This document shows, piece after piece, positions 8,342-17,797 of a DNA stretch of 64,000 nt. The stretch spans positions 67,161 to 131,160 of the forward strand of contig NZ_CAKROJ010000002.1 of assembly GCF_934372025.1 (NCBI RefSeq), read 5' to 3'. Within the stretch, counting starts at the first letter, position 1, and each line of letters begins with the position of its first letter. Made by a program: the position numbers and the translations under genes. Source of the stretch: an uncultured Blautia sp. (GTDB lineage: Bacteria > Bacillota > Clostridia > Lachnospirales > Lachnospiraceae). The notes beneath the pieces were generated by a model. That model made no database searches and was not told where the DNA came from. It was given only the letters and a program-made list of their open reading frames with translations.

Positions 8342-8782
8342 ATGTACAGCGAAAAAGTTATGGATCATTTTCAGCATCCAAGAAATGTAGGAGAAATCGA
8401 AGACGCAAGTGGTGTGGGAACTGTTGGCAATGCCAAATGCGGTGATATTATGAGAATGTTCCTTGATATCGATGATGAGACTCACATCATCAAAGAATGT
8501 AAATTCAAAACATTTGGCTGTGGTGCAGCAGTTGCAACCAGCAGTATGGCTACAGAGATGGTCAAAGGAAAGACAATCGAAGAAGCAATGCAGATTACAA
8601 ATAAAGCCGTTATGGAAGCACTCGATGGACTTCCGCCGGTTAAGGTACATTGTTCTCTTCTTGCAGAAGAAGCAATTCATGCGGCTCTGTGGGATTACGC
8701 ACAGAAACACGGTATCGTGATTGAAGGTCTTGATAAACCGAAGTCTGACATCAGCGAAGGCGAAGAGGAAGAAGAGTATTAA
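8342..8782 (+). CDS. iscU: Iron-sulfur cluster assembly scaffold (IscU/NifU N-terminal type)
   Basis: A 146-residue scaffold on which new [Fe-S] clusters are built from IscS sulfur. The cluster ligands are present: Cys33 with Asp35 (NAKCGD), Cys60 (FGCGAA) and Cys104 (VHCSLL). Cys53 is an additional cysteine. The last residues form a short acidic tail (EGEEEEEY), which is not part of the core fold. It starts 76 bases after iscS with GGAGGAATTAAT upstream. The gene order iscR-iscS-iscU is common in clostridia. Confidence 0.94.
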   Translation: MYSEKVMDHFQHPRNVGEIEDASGVGTVGNAKCGDIMRMFLDIDDETHIIKECKFKTFGCGAAVATSSMATEMVKGKTIEEAMQITNKAVMEALDGLPPVKVHCSLLAEEAIHAALWDYAQKHGIVIEGLDKPKSDISEGEEEEEY

Positions 8783-8872
8783 TATCAGATCTGTTTGTAG
8801 AGCGGCTGTGAGGGGAAGAGTAGAGAAAGTAAAATTAAGAACACTGTTTGCAGTAAATTGTGAGGTGAAAGA

Positions 8873-11332
8873 TTGACAGGACTTACAGACGAACAGGTAA
8901 ATGAACGAATCGCAGAAGGTAAGGTCAATGCGGATGAAAATCCAAATACCCGTACCTATAAGCAGATTATCAAAGAAAATACACTGACATTTTTTAACTT
9001 TCTGAATATTGTACTTCTGGTACTGGTGCTTTTGGTTGGTTCTTACAAAAATGCATTTTTTGTATGTATCATCGTGATCAATACACTGATAGGTATTGCT
9101 CAGGAGATTCGTGCCAAAAAGACAATTGATAAGCTGGCAATTCTTACAGCAAGGAAATCCGTTGTTATTCGTGAAGGACAGAAGTGGACAGTTCCAACAG
9201 AAGAGCTGGTGCTGGATGATATTGTCTGTCTGAAAACCGGAGACCAGGTACCGGCAGATGCAAAAGTTCTGGAAGGCAGTGTAGAGGTTAATGAATCTCT
9301 TCTGACCGGTGAATCGGATAATCTTCCGAAGAATGTTGGAGATGAACTCTTTTCCGGAAGTTTTGTGACTTCCGGAGAAGCAAGCTGTCAGATCATCCAT
9401 GTCGGAAAAGATAATTATGCAGCACAGATCACCAGTGAGGCGAAGGAATTTAAGCGTCATAATTCAGAGTTGAAAAATTCTCTGAATGCGATCCTGAAAG
9501 TGATCAGTATCATTATCGTGCCGATTGGGGCTCTGCTGTTTTATAAACAGTATTATATTGTAGGAGATACATTCCGAGATTCTGTTGTAAGCATGGTTGC
9601 AGGGGTTCTTGGAATGATTCCCGAAGGTCTTGTACTTCTGACCAGTGTAGCACTGACACTTGGAGCACTGGTTCTGGCAAATAAAAAGACTCTTGTACAG
9701 GAATTATATTGTATAGAGACGCTTGCAAGAGTCGACACACTCTGTCTGGACAAGACCGGTACGATTACAGAAGGAACCATGTGCGTGGAGCGTGTGGAAC
9801 CTTATGAAAATACTGTAGAAACGGTAAATGAGACAGAAACATCTGAAGAAACAGATAAATCAGCAGATGCAGCAGGGAAAAGCGTCGAGGAAACAGAGAC
9901 AGACTCTGCATTCAGAAATAAAATCAGCAGCATCATGTGCAATATGATGTGTGTACTCAAAGACCAGAATGCAACGATTGATGCACTGCGCAAACAGTTT
10001 CCGGCGAAACAGGATATGACACTGAAACATGTGATTCCGTTTTCTTCTGACAGAAAATACAGTGGTGCTGTTTTTGAAGAAAATGGCACATATCTGATGG
10101 GAGCAGCACAATTTCTGTTTCCGGAGGATAATCAGGAACTGACCGCACGTTGTCAGAAGTATGCAGAAGAGGGACTTCGAGTACTGGTACTGGCACACAG
10201 TGAACAGATGACAGAGGGAACAGAACTTCCGGAAGGACTGAAACCACTGGCACTGATGCTTCTGACCGATGTGATTCGAGAGGAAGCACCGGATACTCTG
10301 GCGTTTTTTGACAGTCAGGAAGTAGATCTTAAAGTTATTTCCGGTGATGATCCGGTAACTGTTTCTGCAATTGCAAAACGTGCCGGACTCAAAAATGCCG
10401 AAAATTATGTAGATGCAACTACATTGACAACAGAAGAGGAACTGCAGGATGCAGTGGCACAATACAGTGTGTTTGGCCGTGTAACACCGCAGCAGAAAAA
10501 AGCAATGGTACAGGCCCTACAGTCACAGGGACATACCGTAGCCATGACCGGTGACGGTGTCAATGACGTACTGGCATTGAAAGAAGCAGACTGCAGTATT
10601 GCAATGGCACAGGGAAGTGATGCGGCAAAGAATATTGCAAACGTAGTTCTTCTGGATTCGAATTTTGCATCCATGCCGCACATTGTAAATCAGGGACGAA
10701 GAGTTGTGAACAACATTCGTACGGCAGCGTCTATGTTCCTGATCAAGACGATGTTTTCAGTCATGCTGTCATTACTGACAATTTTCTTTGGAAACACTTA
10801 TCCATTTGAGCCGATCCAGATGTCTCTGATCAGTGCCTGTGCGGTAGGTATACCGACATTCTTACTTGCACAGGAAAATAATTATGAGAAGATTGACCAT
10901 ACATTTCTGCGGCATGTATTTATCAATGCATTTCCTGCCGCACTGACCATTTCATCCTGCGTATTTGCGATCATGCTGGTATGTCAGAATGTATATCATT
11001 CGACAGATATGTTAAACACAGCATGTGTTCTTGTTACAGGATGGAACTACATGGCAGCATTAAAGACTGTGTATGCACCGTTAAATGCATATCGTAAGAC
11101 GATTATATACGGAATGCAATTCATATTCTTTGCAGCGGCAGTCATATTCCAGAAGCTTCTTGGACTGGGATCTCTGGATTTTGGAATGATCATTCTTGTA
11201 TTTATTCTGATGACATTTGCTCCGGTTCTGATTGATGTGATCACAGTTTGGCTGAAGGGTATTTATGCCAGATCACTGGATCAGGAGAATCCTGGAAAAT
11301 TCACAGCATTTATTGATAAGCTTCGTAAATAA
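8873..11332 (+). CDS. Cation-translocating P-type ATPase
   Basis: An 819-residue E1-E2 pump. The phosphorylated aspartate is Asp293 in DKTGTITEG. The actuator loop contains LTGESDNLPK, the hinge has MTGDGVNDVLALKEAD, and the fourth membrane helix carries IPEGLVLLTS, close to the PEGL of calcium-type (P2) pumps but without the following proline. No N-terminal metal-binding CXXC domain is present, which argues against a copper or zinc pump. After DKTGT, residues about 313-348 form an acidic, Glu/Thr-rich insertion. Translation starts at TTG 8873, preceded by GAGGTGAAA. It lies 90 bases after iscU and ends at a strong terminator. The transported ion is not assignable. Confidence 0.85.
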   Translation: MTGLTDEQVNERIAEGKVNADENPNTRTYKQIIKENTLTFFNFLNIVLLVLVLLVGSYKNAFFVCIIVINTLIGIAQEIRAKKTIDKLAILTARKSVVIREGQKWTVPTEELVLDDIVCLKTGDQVPADAKVLEGSVEVNESLLTGESDNLPKNVGDELFSGSFVTSGEASCQIIHVGKDNYAAQITSEAKEFKRHNSELKNSLNAILKVISIIIVPIGALLFYKQYYIVGDTFRDSVVSMVAGVLGMIPEGLVLLTSVALTLGALVLANKKTLVQELYCIETLARVDTLCLDKTGTITEGTMCVERVEPYENTVETVNETETSEETDKSADAAGKSVEETETDSAFRNKISSIMCNMMCVLKDQNATIDALRKQFPAKQDMTLKHVIPFSSDRKYSGAVFEENGTYLMGAAQFLFPEDNQELTARCQKYAEEGLRVLVLAHSEQMTEGTELPEGLKPLALMLLTDVIREEAPDTLAFFDSQEVDLKVISGDDPVTVSAIAKRAGLKNAENYVDATTLTTEEELQDAVAQYSVFGRVTPQQKKAMVQALQSQGHTVAMTGDGVNDVLALKEADCSIAMAQGSDAAKNIANVVLLDSNFASMPHIVNQGRRVVNNIRTAASMFLIKTMFSVMLSLLTIFFGNTYPFEPIQMSLISACAVGIPTFLLAQENNYEKIDHTFLRHVFINAFPAALTISSCVFAIMLVCQNVYHSTDMLNTACVLVTGWNYMAALKTVYAPLNAYRKTIIYGMQFIFFAAAVIFQKLLGLGSLDFGMIILVFILMTFAPVLIDVITVWLKGIYARSLDQENPGKFTAFIDKLRK

Positions 11333-11340
11333 AAACATAA

Positions 11341-11379
11341 AAAGCAGCATCATAGCAAACGCTATGATGCTGCTTTTTT
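11341..11379. terminator. Bidirectional terminator between P-type ATPase and amylosucrase genes
   Basis: A perfect 16-bp stem (AAAGCAGCATCATAGC, 11341-11356, with 11361-11376) closed by the loop AAAC. T runs flank it on one side and A runs on the other, so it can serve both convergent transcripts. Confidence 0.9.
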
Positions 11380-11427
11380 GTGGATATGTAAAATTGAAAG
11401 CTTCATTTTGCAGAAATCAAATAACTC

Positions 11428-13509
11428 TTATTTCTTTCGTCTGCACAGCCAGAAGCATCCAAATGCAGGAATCTGCACACCTTTGGCTTCGAGCTCACGG
11501 CCGGAGATCAGATCGGTATAGATACCATCATCTTCATTGATCCATGCAACTTTGTCAAATTCACTGAAGTTATAGATACCGATGAATTTTTCTTCATCGT
11601 TTTCGCGAACAAGAGCAAGAATAGAATCATCCCAGGTATCAATGGTATGGATCGGTACATCACTGTTGAATACACTGTGTTCCATGCGGAGATGTTCCAG
11701 CTTGTCAAGGACAGGGAAGAGTTTGCCCTGTACAGTTTCCGGACGATTACGGTTTTCAGCGAGATCCCATCGGAAATTTCCTCTGTGGAGGTAACGGGAA
11801 TCAGCAGCTTTGTCCGGATCATCTTTGTAGGAGTAATCGTTAAGCTGTGCGATCTCATCGCCGCTGTAGATGACCGGAATACCAGACTGTGAAAGCATGA
11901 AAGCGTGCAAAGTGATGTCATAGCGGATTGCACGGTCAACGCCTTCCTCATTCTGCTCAAATCCAAAACGTTCGATTCCGCAGAGAGAAGCAGTGGTTCC
12001 GCAGAGTCTTGCATCCCCAAGGCGTGGGTCATCATTGTACAGTTCACCTCTTGCGAAGGAATCCGGATATTTTCCTGTAAGGAAATCATTCAGATATTTC
12101 TTGTGAGGAACTTCCTGGATCCCGAAGTTCTCAAGATAATCATAATCCAGGCCCCAGCCGATATCATCATGGCAGCGGAGATAGTTCTGGAAAACATAAT
12201 CTCGCGGAAGTCCTGCTACAATATCAAGCTGACGGCGGAGCAGAGAAACATCTCTGGTTGCAACTGTGTGCCAGGTGCTGGCCATGGTTGTTACATTATA
12301 AAGAAGATGACATTCTGGTTTATCTACAGTTCCGAAGTATGGAACAACCTTCTCAGGAGCCATAACGACTTCTCCGAGAAGAAGGACACCCGGGCATACA
12401 ATTTCACAGATCATACGCATCATACGAACGATGGTGTGTACCTGTGGCAGATTACGGCAGTTGGTTCCAAGCTGTTTCCAGATGTACGGTACAGCATCAA
12501 GACGAACGATATCGACACCCTGGTTTGCAAGGTACAGCATATTGAAGATCATTTCGTTGAGAACGATCGGGTTGCGGTAATTCAGGTCCCACTGATAAGG
12601 GTAGAATGTCGTCATGACATGTTTGTGGATATCATCCAGCCATGTGAAGTTTCCAGGTGCAGTAGTCGGAAATACCTGTGGACAGGTCTGCTCATACAGA
12701 GACGGTATATCGTAACTGTCAAAGAAGAAATAACGATCCTGATATTCTTTCTCACCGGCACGTGCACGTTTTGCCCATTCGTGATCCTCGGAAGTGTGGT
12801 TCATAACGAAGTCCAGGCAGACACTGATTCCACGTTTATGGCATTCGGAAGTCAGATGTGCAAAATCATCCATGTTTCCAAGTTCTTCCTGTACTTTGCG
12901 GAAGTCAGCAACAGCATATCCGCCATCGCTGCGTCCTTTTGGAGAATCCAGAAGAGGCATGAGATGGAGATAATTTACATTGCATTCCTGCACATAGTCC
13001 AGCTTCTTTTCCAGATTGGAGAGTGTACCTGCAAAAGCATTGACATACATCATCATTCCGGTAAGATCATTGCGTTTGTACCATTTTGGATCTTTTGCAC
13101 GACGGATATCAGACTCTTTGAGGTCATTGCTTCTCATATCATAGAATTTCTTGAGTACAGTAAGAAGGTCATTGAGGTGCATAGTAACATAAGGATTATC
13201 CTGATATAACTCACAATAGAGCCATTTCAGTTCATCGAGATGTCTGGAAAGACGCTCACAGTAGATCGCGTCGTCATCCCTTACTGGGATTTCGGCAGCA
13301 GCTTTTTTTGTTTCAACCTTTGGAGCATCAGTCTTTGCAGTTTCGACTTTGAGAGGTTCGATTTTTTTTGTTTCGACCTTCGGAGTTTCAGTCTTTGTTG
13401 TTTCGACGTTGATTGCCGTTGTTTTAGCGGTTTCTTTTATAGGTGTGGTAGTTTTGGGTGATGCAGTTCTGGCTGCTTCACGTTTTTTTTGAAGGCGTTT
13501 TTTTGCCAT
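11428..13509 (-). CDS. Amylosucrase-family GH13 enzyme with repetitive N-terminal extension
   Basis: The catalytic part aligns by eye with amylosucrase (GH13 subfamily 4), which makes alpha-1,4-glucan from sucrose or hydrolyses sucrose. Motifs include YLHLMPLLDSPKGRSDGGYAV, FVMNHTSEDHEWA, nucleophile Asp338 (VDIVRLDAV), acid/base Glu380 (LLLGEVV) and His447-Asp448 (RCHDDIGW). Residues about 15-72 are a Lys/Thr/Val/Pro-rich low-complexity region with a repeated PKVETKK-like unit, not part of the family. There is no signal peptide, so it acts inside the cell. GGAGGAATTATC precedes the start. It follows the HisJ-like gene by 40 bases and is probably co-transcribed. Plain sucrose hydrolase activity is an alternative. 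Confidence 0.85.
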   Translation of the reverse strand: MAKKRLQKKREAARTASPKTTTPIKETAKTTAINVETTKTETPKVETKKIEPLKVETAKTDAPKVETKKAAAEIPVRDDDAIYCERLSRHLDELKWLYCELYQDNPYVTMHLNDLLTVLKKFYDMRSNDLKESDIRRAKDPKWYKRNDLTGMMMYVNAFAGTLSNLEKKLDYVQECNVNYLHLMPLLDSPKGRSDGGYAVADFRKVQEELGNMDDFAHLTSECHKRGISVCLDFVMNHTSEDHEWAKRARAGEKEYQDRYFFFDSYDIPSLYEQTCPQVFPTTAPGNFTWLDDIHKHVMTTFYPYQWDLNYRNPIVLNEMIFNMLYLANQGVDIVRLDAVPYIWKQLGTNCRNLPQVHTIVRMMRMICEIVCPGVLLLGEVVMAPEKVVPYFGTVDKPECHLLYNVTTMASTWHTVATRDVSLLRRQLDIVAGLPRDYVFQNYLRCHDDIGWGLDYDYLENFGIQEVPHKKYLNDFLTGKYPDSFARGELYNDDPRLGDARLCGTTASLCGIERFGFEQNEEGVDRAIRYDITLHAFMLSQSGIPVIYSGDEIAQLNDYSYKDDPDKAADSRYLHRGNFRWDLAENRNRPETVQGKLFPVLDKLEHLRMEHSVFNSDVPIHTIDTWDDSILALVRENDEEKFIGIYNFSEFDKVAWINEDDGIYTDLISGRELEAKGVQIPAFGCFWLCRRKK

Positions 13510-13549
13510 GATAATTCCTCCTTAAAAACTTTTTATCTGAAAGTCAGAA

Positions 13550-14368
13550 TCATAATTTGATAAATTCCGGCTTACGGTCTTTGAATACAGTATAATATGT
13601 AAATCCGCAGTCGGCAAGAATATCAGCAGCTTTATCAAAAGCATAGGCAATCTTATCCGGACTGTGTGCATCGGCACCAATTGTGATGATCTCCCCGCCA
13701 AGCTGACGGTAACGGCGAATAATGGCACGGCATGGATTGGGTTCGCCGAGTCCGTAATGAAATCCACCGGTATTGAGTTCGATACCTCGACCTTTGTCAA
13801 TGATCGTGCGGAGAATTTCATCCAGAATATCTTTATAGCGGTCATAAGAATATTCTCTGTTCTGGTTGGGTCCATATCGTACAACATAATCAATGTGGCC
13901 ATAGACATCCATGTCCGAAAAAGAAGTAAGATTTTCGAGAATAGATTCAAAATATTCCCGATAGCATTCGGATTCGCTGCGTCCCCTGAAAAATTCACCA
14001 TAATAAGGATCATAGCCGTGAACAACGTGAGAAGATCCGATCACAAAATCAAAAGGAACCGATTCCAGTAATTCTTTAAAAAAGTCTGACAGATGTGGCT
14101 GAATCCCGAGCTCAATCCCAAAACGGATCTCGAGATCAGACTGATACTTTTCCTTAAGTGAAAAAAGTGTGTTTCTGTATCCGTCCAGATCAAGTTCAAA
14201 TGTTTCGTTATCCGGAGTGGGTGGGTAATCAGGATCCAGATGTTCTGTAAAGCAGATACCGGAAAGCCCACAGCGAATTGATTCACGAATCATATCCTCC
14301 ATAGATGTGTTCGAGTCAGCAGAAAAAGAAGAATGCATATGGCAGTCCCATAAGATTTGATTTGACAT
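13550..14368 (-). CDS. PHP-family phosphatase, histidinol-phosphatase (HisJ/HisK) type
   Basis: A 272-residue PHP-domain metal-dependent phosphatase. Metal ligands appear in WDCHMHSSFSADS, FTEHLDPDYP, GSSHVVHG, YGHIDYVVRYG and GADAHSP, the series expected for HisJ-type histidinol-phosphatases of Firmicutes. The start at 14368 is chosen because AAAGGGGGATAC lies just upstream; an in-frame ATG further upstream lacks this. No other his gene is in the window, so the role in histidine synthesis rests on family similarity, and another sugar-phosphate substrate is possible. It is the first gene of a two-gene unit with the amylosucrase-like enzyme. Confidence 0.75.
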   Translation of the reverse strand: MSNQILWDCHMHSSFSADSNTSMEDMIRESIRCGLSGICFTEHLDPDYPPTPDNETFELDLDGYRNTLFSLKEKYQSDLEIRFGIELGIQPHLSDFFKELLESVPFDFVIGSSHVVHGYDPYYGEFFRGRSESECYREYFESILENLTSFSDMDVYGHIDYVVRYGPNQNREYSYDRYKDILDEILRTIIDKGRGIELNTGGFHYGLGEPNPCRAIIRRYRQLGGEIITIGADAHSPDKIAYAFDKAADILADCGFTYYTVFKDRKPEFIKL

Positions 14369-14480
14369 TTTTGTATCCCCCTTTGTATGGACTGCAACTA
14401 TTATAACATGCAAAAAAGGCAGATGCTATGCTTTCATTTCCATTAATATAGAAAATTCTGATGTTTTTTATAAAATTCAC

Positions 14481-14509
14481 TTGAATTTTTGTATAAGATT
14501 CGATACAAT
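14481..14509 (+). promoter_or_regulatory. Putative sigma-A promoter of gap
   Basis: TTGAAT (14481-14486), a 17-base spacer, then TACAAT (14504-14509), 77 bases before the gap start. The remaining leader shows no clear structure. Confidence 0.65.
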
Positions 14510-14586
14510 ATGCAATAGGTTGACGTTTCTTTAACAAACAATGAAGCGCCATAAATCAACCATTCAATTCATAGGAGGAATTTATC

Positions 14587-15606
14587 ATGGCAGTAAAAGT
14601 TGCAATTAATGGATTTGGCCGTATCGGTCGTCTGGCTTTCCGTCAGATGTTTGGAGCAGAAGGATTTGAAATCGTTGCTATCAACGACCTTACATCCCCG
14701 AAAATGCTGGCTCACTTATTAAAATATGACTCAACACAGGGAAGATATGAACTGTGTGACAAAGTAGAAGCTGGTGAAGATTCCATCACAGTTGACGGAA
14801 AAGAAATCAAAATCTATGCAAAAGCTAACGCTGCAGAACTTCCTTGGGGAGAAATCGGTGTAGACGTAGTTCTTGAATGCACAGGTTTCTATACATCCAA
14901 AGACAAAGCTCAGGCTCATATCGATGCAGGTGCTAAACACGTTGTTATTTCCGCTCCGGCTGGAAACGACCTTAAGACAATCGTTTACAATGTAAACCAT
15001 GAAGGTCTTACAAACGAAGATAAAATCATCTCCGCAGCATCCTGTACAACAAACTGCCTTGCACCAATGGCTAAGGCTCTTAACGATCTTGCACCGATCA
15101 AATCCGGTATCATGTGCACAATCCACGCTTACACAGGCGATCAGATGACACTTGACGGACCGCAGAGAAAAGGCGATCTGAGAAGATCTCGTGCAGCTGC
15201 AGTTAACATCGTTCCGAACAGCACAGGTGCTGCAAAAGCTATCGGTCTGGTTATCCCAGAACTGAACGGCAAACTTATCGGATCCGCTCAGCGTGTACCT
15301 ACACCAACAGGCTCCACAACAATCCTTACAGCAGTAGTTGAAGGAAACGTTACAAAAGAGCAGATCAACGCAGCTATGAAAGCAGCTTCTAACGAATCCT
15401 TCGGATACAACGAAGATGAAATCGTATCCAGCGATATCGTTGGTATGAGATTCGGTTCTCTGTTCGATGCTACTCAGACAATGGTTCTGCCACTTGAAAA
15501 CGGCACAACAGAAGTTCAGGTTGTTTCATGGTATGACAATGAAAACTCCTACACAAGCCAGATGGTTCGTACAATCAAACACTTTGGCAAACTTCTTGGA
15601 GCATAA
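14587..15606 (+). CDS. gap: Glyceraldehyde-3-phosphate dehydrogenase
   Basis: The NAD-dependent glycolytic enzyme that converts glyceraldehyde 3-phosphate to 1,3-bisphosphoglycerate. It has 339 residues. The N terminus has the Rossmann motif INGFGRIGR, the catalytic cysteine sits in SAASCTTNCLAP, and the C-terminal WYDNENSY motif is present. AGGAGGAATTTATC precedes the ATG. It heads the run gap-pgk-tpiA, with an intrinsic terminator between gap and pgk that should make gap transcripts more abundant than the rest. Confidence 0.97.
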   Translation: MAVKVAINGFGRIGRLAFRQMFGAEGFEIVAINDLTSPKMLAHLLKYDSTQGRYELCDKVEAGEDSITVDGKEIKIYAKANAAELPWGEIGVDVVLECTGFYTSKDKAQAHIDAGAKHVVISAPAGNDLKTIVYNVNHEGLTNEDKIISAASCTTNCLAPMAKALNDLAPIKSGIMCTIHAYTGDQMTLDGPQRKGDLRRSRAAAVNIVPNSTGAAKAIGLVIPELNGKLIGSAQRVPTPTGSTTILTAVVEGNVTKEQINAAMKAASNESFGYNEDEIVSSDIVGMRFGSLFDATQTMVLPLENGTTEVQVVSWYDNENSYTSQMVRTIKHFGKLLGA

Positions 15607-15673
15607 TTAATCCAATAAGTCAGAGTACGGAGCAGGTTATTGTAATCGAACAATAACGTTATAGACTCAGTCA

Positions 15674-15707
15674 GGGTCCGGTCTGATTTGGACCGGACCC
15701 ATTTTTT
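15674..15707 (+). terminator. Terminator-like hairpin between gap and pgk
   Basis: A perfect 10-bp GC-rich stem (GGGTCCGGTC at 15674-15683 with 15691-15700) with a 7-base loop, followed by ATTTTTT. No clear new promoter is seen before pgk 23 bases later, so it probably acts as a partial attenuator between gap and pgk. Confidence 0.75.
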
Positions 15708-15729
15708 ATGAATTTGGAGGAACATTAGC

Positions 15730-16926
15730 ATGGGATTAAATAAAAAATCCGTTGATGATATCAATGTAAAAGGCCAGAGAGTTCTGGTAAGATGCGACTT
15801 TAACGTACCGCTTCAGGACGGTAAGATCACAGATGAGAACCGTCTGGTAGCAGCTCTTCCTACAATCAAGAAACTGATCGCAGATGGTGGAAAGATCATT
15901 CTTTGTTCCCATCTTGGCAAACCGAAGGGAGAACCAAAACCGGAGCTTTCACTTGCACCAGTTGCAAAACGTCTCACAGAACTTCTTGGACAGGAAGTTA
16001 AATTCGTTCCGAGCCCGGTTGTTGTTGATGATACTGTAAAAGCAGCAGTAGCTGAAATGAAAGACGGAGAAGTTATCCTTCTTGAAAACACACGTTACCG
16101 TGCAGAAGAAACAAAGAACGGAGATGAGTTCAGTAAAGAACTTGCTTCTCTTTGCGATGTATTTGTAAACGATGCATTTGGTACAGCTCACAGAGCACAC
16201 TGCTCCAACGTTGGTGTTACCAAATATGTAGATACAGCAGTAGTTGGATATCTGATGGAAAAAGAAATTGCATTCCTTGGAAATGCAGTAGAAAATCCGG
16301 AGAGACCATTCGTAGCTATCCTTGGTGGAGCTAAAGTTTCCAGCAAGATTTCTGTTATCAATAACCTTCTTGACAAGGTTGATACTCTGATCATTGGTGG
16401 TGGAATGTCCTACACATTCTCCAAAGCTCTTGGCGGACACATTGGTAATTCCCTCTGCGAAGATGATTATCTTCAGTACGCATTAGATATGCTTAAGAAA
16501 GCAGAAGAAAAAGGCGTTAAGCTTCTTCTTCCTGTTGACAACAGAATCGGTGATGACTTCTCTAACGACTGCAATATCCAGGTTGTAAAACGTGGATGCA
16601 TTCCGGATGGCTGGGAAGGAATGGACATCGGACCAGAAACTGAAAAGATTTTCTGTGACGCTGTAAAAGATGCTAAGACTGTTGTATGGAACGGACCAAT
16701 GGGATGCTTCGAAATGCCGAACTTTGCTCATGGTACAGAAGCAGTTGCTAAAGCTCTTGCTGATACAGAAGCTACAACTATCATCGGTGGTGGTGACTCC
16801 GCAGCAGCTGTGAATATCCTTGGCTATGGCGATAAGATGACTCACATCTCTACAGGTGGTGGAGCATCTCTGGAATTCCTTGAAGGTAAGGAACTGCCGG
16901 GTGTAGCAGCAGCTAACGATAAATAA
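15730..16926 (+). CDS. pgk: Phosphoglycerate kinase
   Basis: Transfers phosphate from 1,3-bisphosphoglycerate to ADP. At 398 residues it has the usual length. Motifs include RVLVRCDFNVPL near the N terminus, CSHLGKPKG, ENTRYRAEET, NDAFGTAHRAH, AILGGAKVSSKI and the C-terminal GGGDSAAAV with ISTGGGASLEFLEG. AATTTGGAGGAACATTAGC precedes the start. It is followed by tpiA after 17 bases with no terminator, so the two are co-transcribed. Confidence 0.97.
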   Translation: MGLNKKSVDDINVKGQRVLVRCDFNVPLQDGKITDENRLVAALPTIKKLIADGGKIILCSHLGKPKGEPKPELSLAPVAKRLTELLGQEVKFVPSPVVVDDTVKAAVAEMKDGEVILLENTRYRAEETKNGDEFSKELASLCDVFVNDAFGTAHRAHCSNVGVTKYVDTAVVGYLMEKEIAFLGNAVENPERPFVAILGGAKVSSKISVINNLLDKVDTLIIGGGMSYTFSKALGGHIGNSLCEDDYLQYALDMLKKAEEKGVKLLLPVDNRIGDDFSNDCNIQVVKRGCIPDGWEGMDIGPETEKIFCDAVKDAKTVVWNGPMGCFEMPNFAHGTEAVAKALADTEATTIIGGGDSAAAVNILGYGDKMTHISTGGGASLEFLEGKELPGVAAANDK

Positions 16927-16943
16927 AAAAGGAGATATTAAAA

Positions 16944-17693
16944 ATGGCAAGAAAGAAAATTATCGCTGGAAACTGGAAAATGAACATGACTCCAAGCGAA
17001 GCAGTTAAATTAGTAGAAACTCTGAAACCACTCGTTGCTAACGAAGAAGTTGATGTAGTATTTGGTGTTCCGGCAATCGACATCGTTCCGGTTGTTGAAG
17101 CTTGCAAAGGTACAAATATCGCTGTAGCAGCAGAAAACATGTACTTCGAAGAAAAAGGTGCATACACAGGCGAAATCGCTCCGGCTATGCTGGTTGATGC
17201 TGGTGTTAAATATGTTATCCTTGGACATTCCGAAAGAAGAGATTACTTCGGAGAAACAAACGAAGATGTTAACAAGAAAGTTCTTAAAGCTTTCGAACAT
17301 GGTATCACACCAATCATGTGCTGTGGAGAATCTCTTGAGCAGAGAGAACAGGGCATCACTATGGACTGGATCCGTCAGCAGGTTAAAGTTGGTCTTCAGA
17401 ATGTAACTGCAGATCAGGCTAAAACTATGGTTATCGCTTATGAACCAATCTGGGCTATCGGAACAGGTAAAACAGCTACAAGCGAACAGGCTCAGGAAAT
17501 CTGCAAAGGTATTCGTGAGTGTGTTGCTGAAATCTATGATACAGATACAGCAGAAGCTATCCGCATCCAGTACGGCGGATCTGTAAATGCAGGAAATGCA
17601 GCAGAACTGTTTGCAATGGGCGACATCGATGGAGGTCTTGTTGGTGGAGCTTCTCTGAAACCAGATTTCGGAAAGATCGTAAACTACAAATAA
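16944..17693 (+). CDS. tpiA: Triosephosphate isomerase
   Basis: Interconverts dihydroxyacetone phosphate and glyceraldehyde 3-phosphate. The 249-residue TIM barrel has the N-terminal AGNWKMN with the catalytic lysine, the electrophilic histidine in LGHSERR, the catalytic glutamate in AYEPIWAIGTGK and the phosphate-binding YGGSVN. AAAAGGAGATATTAAAA precedes the ATG, 17 bases after pgk. A terminator follows. Confidence 0.97.
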   Translation: MARKKIIAGNWKMNMTPSEAVKLVETLKPLVANEEVDVVFGVPAIDIVPVVEACKGTNIAVAAENMYFEEKGAYTGEIAPAMLVDAGVKYVILGHSERRDYFGETNEDVNKKVLKAFEHGITPIMCCGESLEQREQGITMDWIRQQVKVGLQNVTADQAKTMVIAYEPIWAIGTGKTATSEQAQEICKGIRECVAEIYDTDTAEAIRIQYGGSVNAGNAAELFAMGDIDGGLVGGASLKPDFGKIVNYK

Positions 17694-17712
17694 TCATCAA
17701 TAAAGTGATTTC

Positions 17713-17765
17713 AGAAGCCGGATATTTCAAAACCAGCCAGGTTGAGAGATACCCGGCTTCTTTTT
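17713..17765 (+). terminator. Terminator after tpiA
   Basis: AGAAGCCGG (17713-17721) pairs with CCGGCTTCT (17753-17761) and is followed by a T run. The long loop contains a second small helix (AACC with GGTT). It ends the gap-pgk-tpiA unit. Confidence 0.75.
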
Positions 17766-17797
17766 GTATTTTTTCTCAGACGTACAAATGTCCGTGC

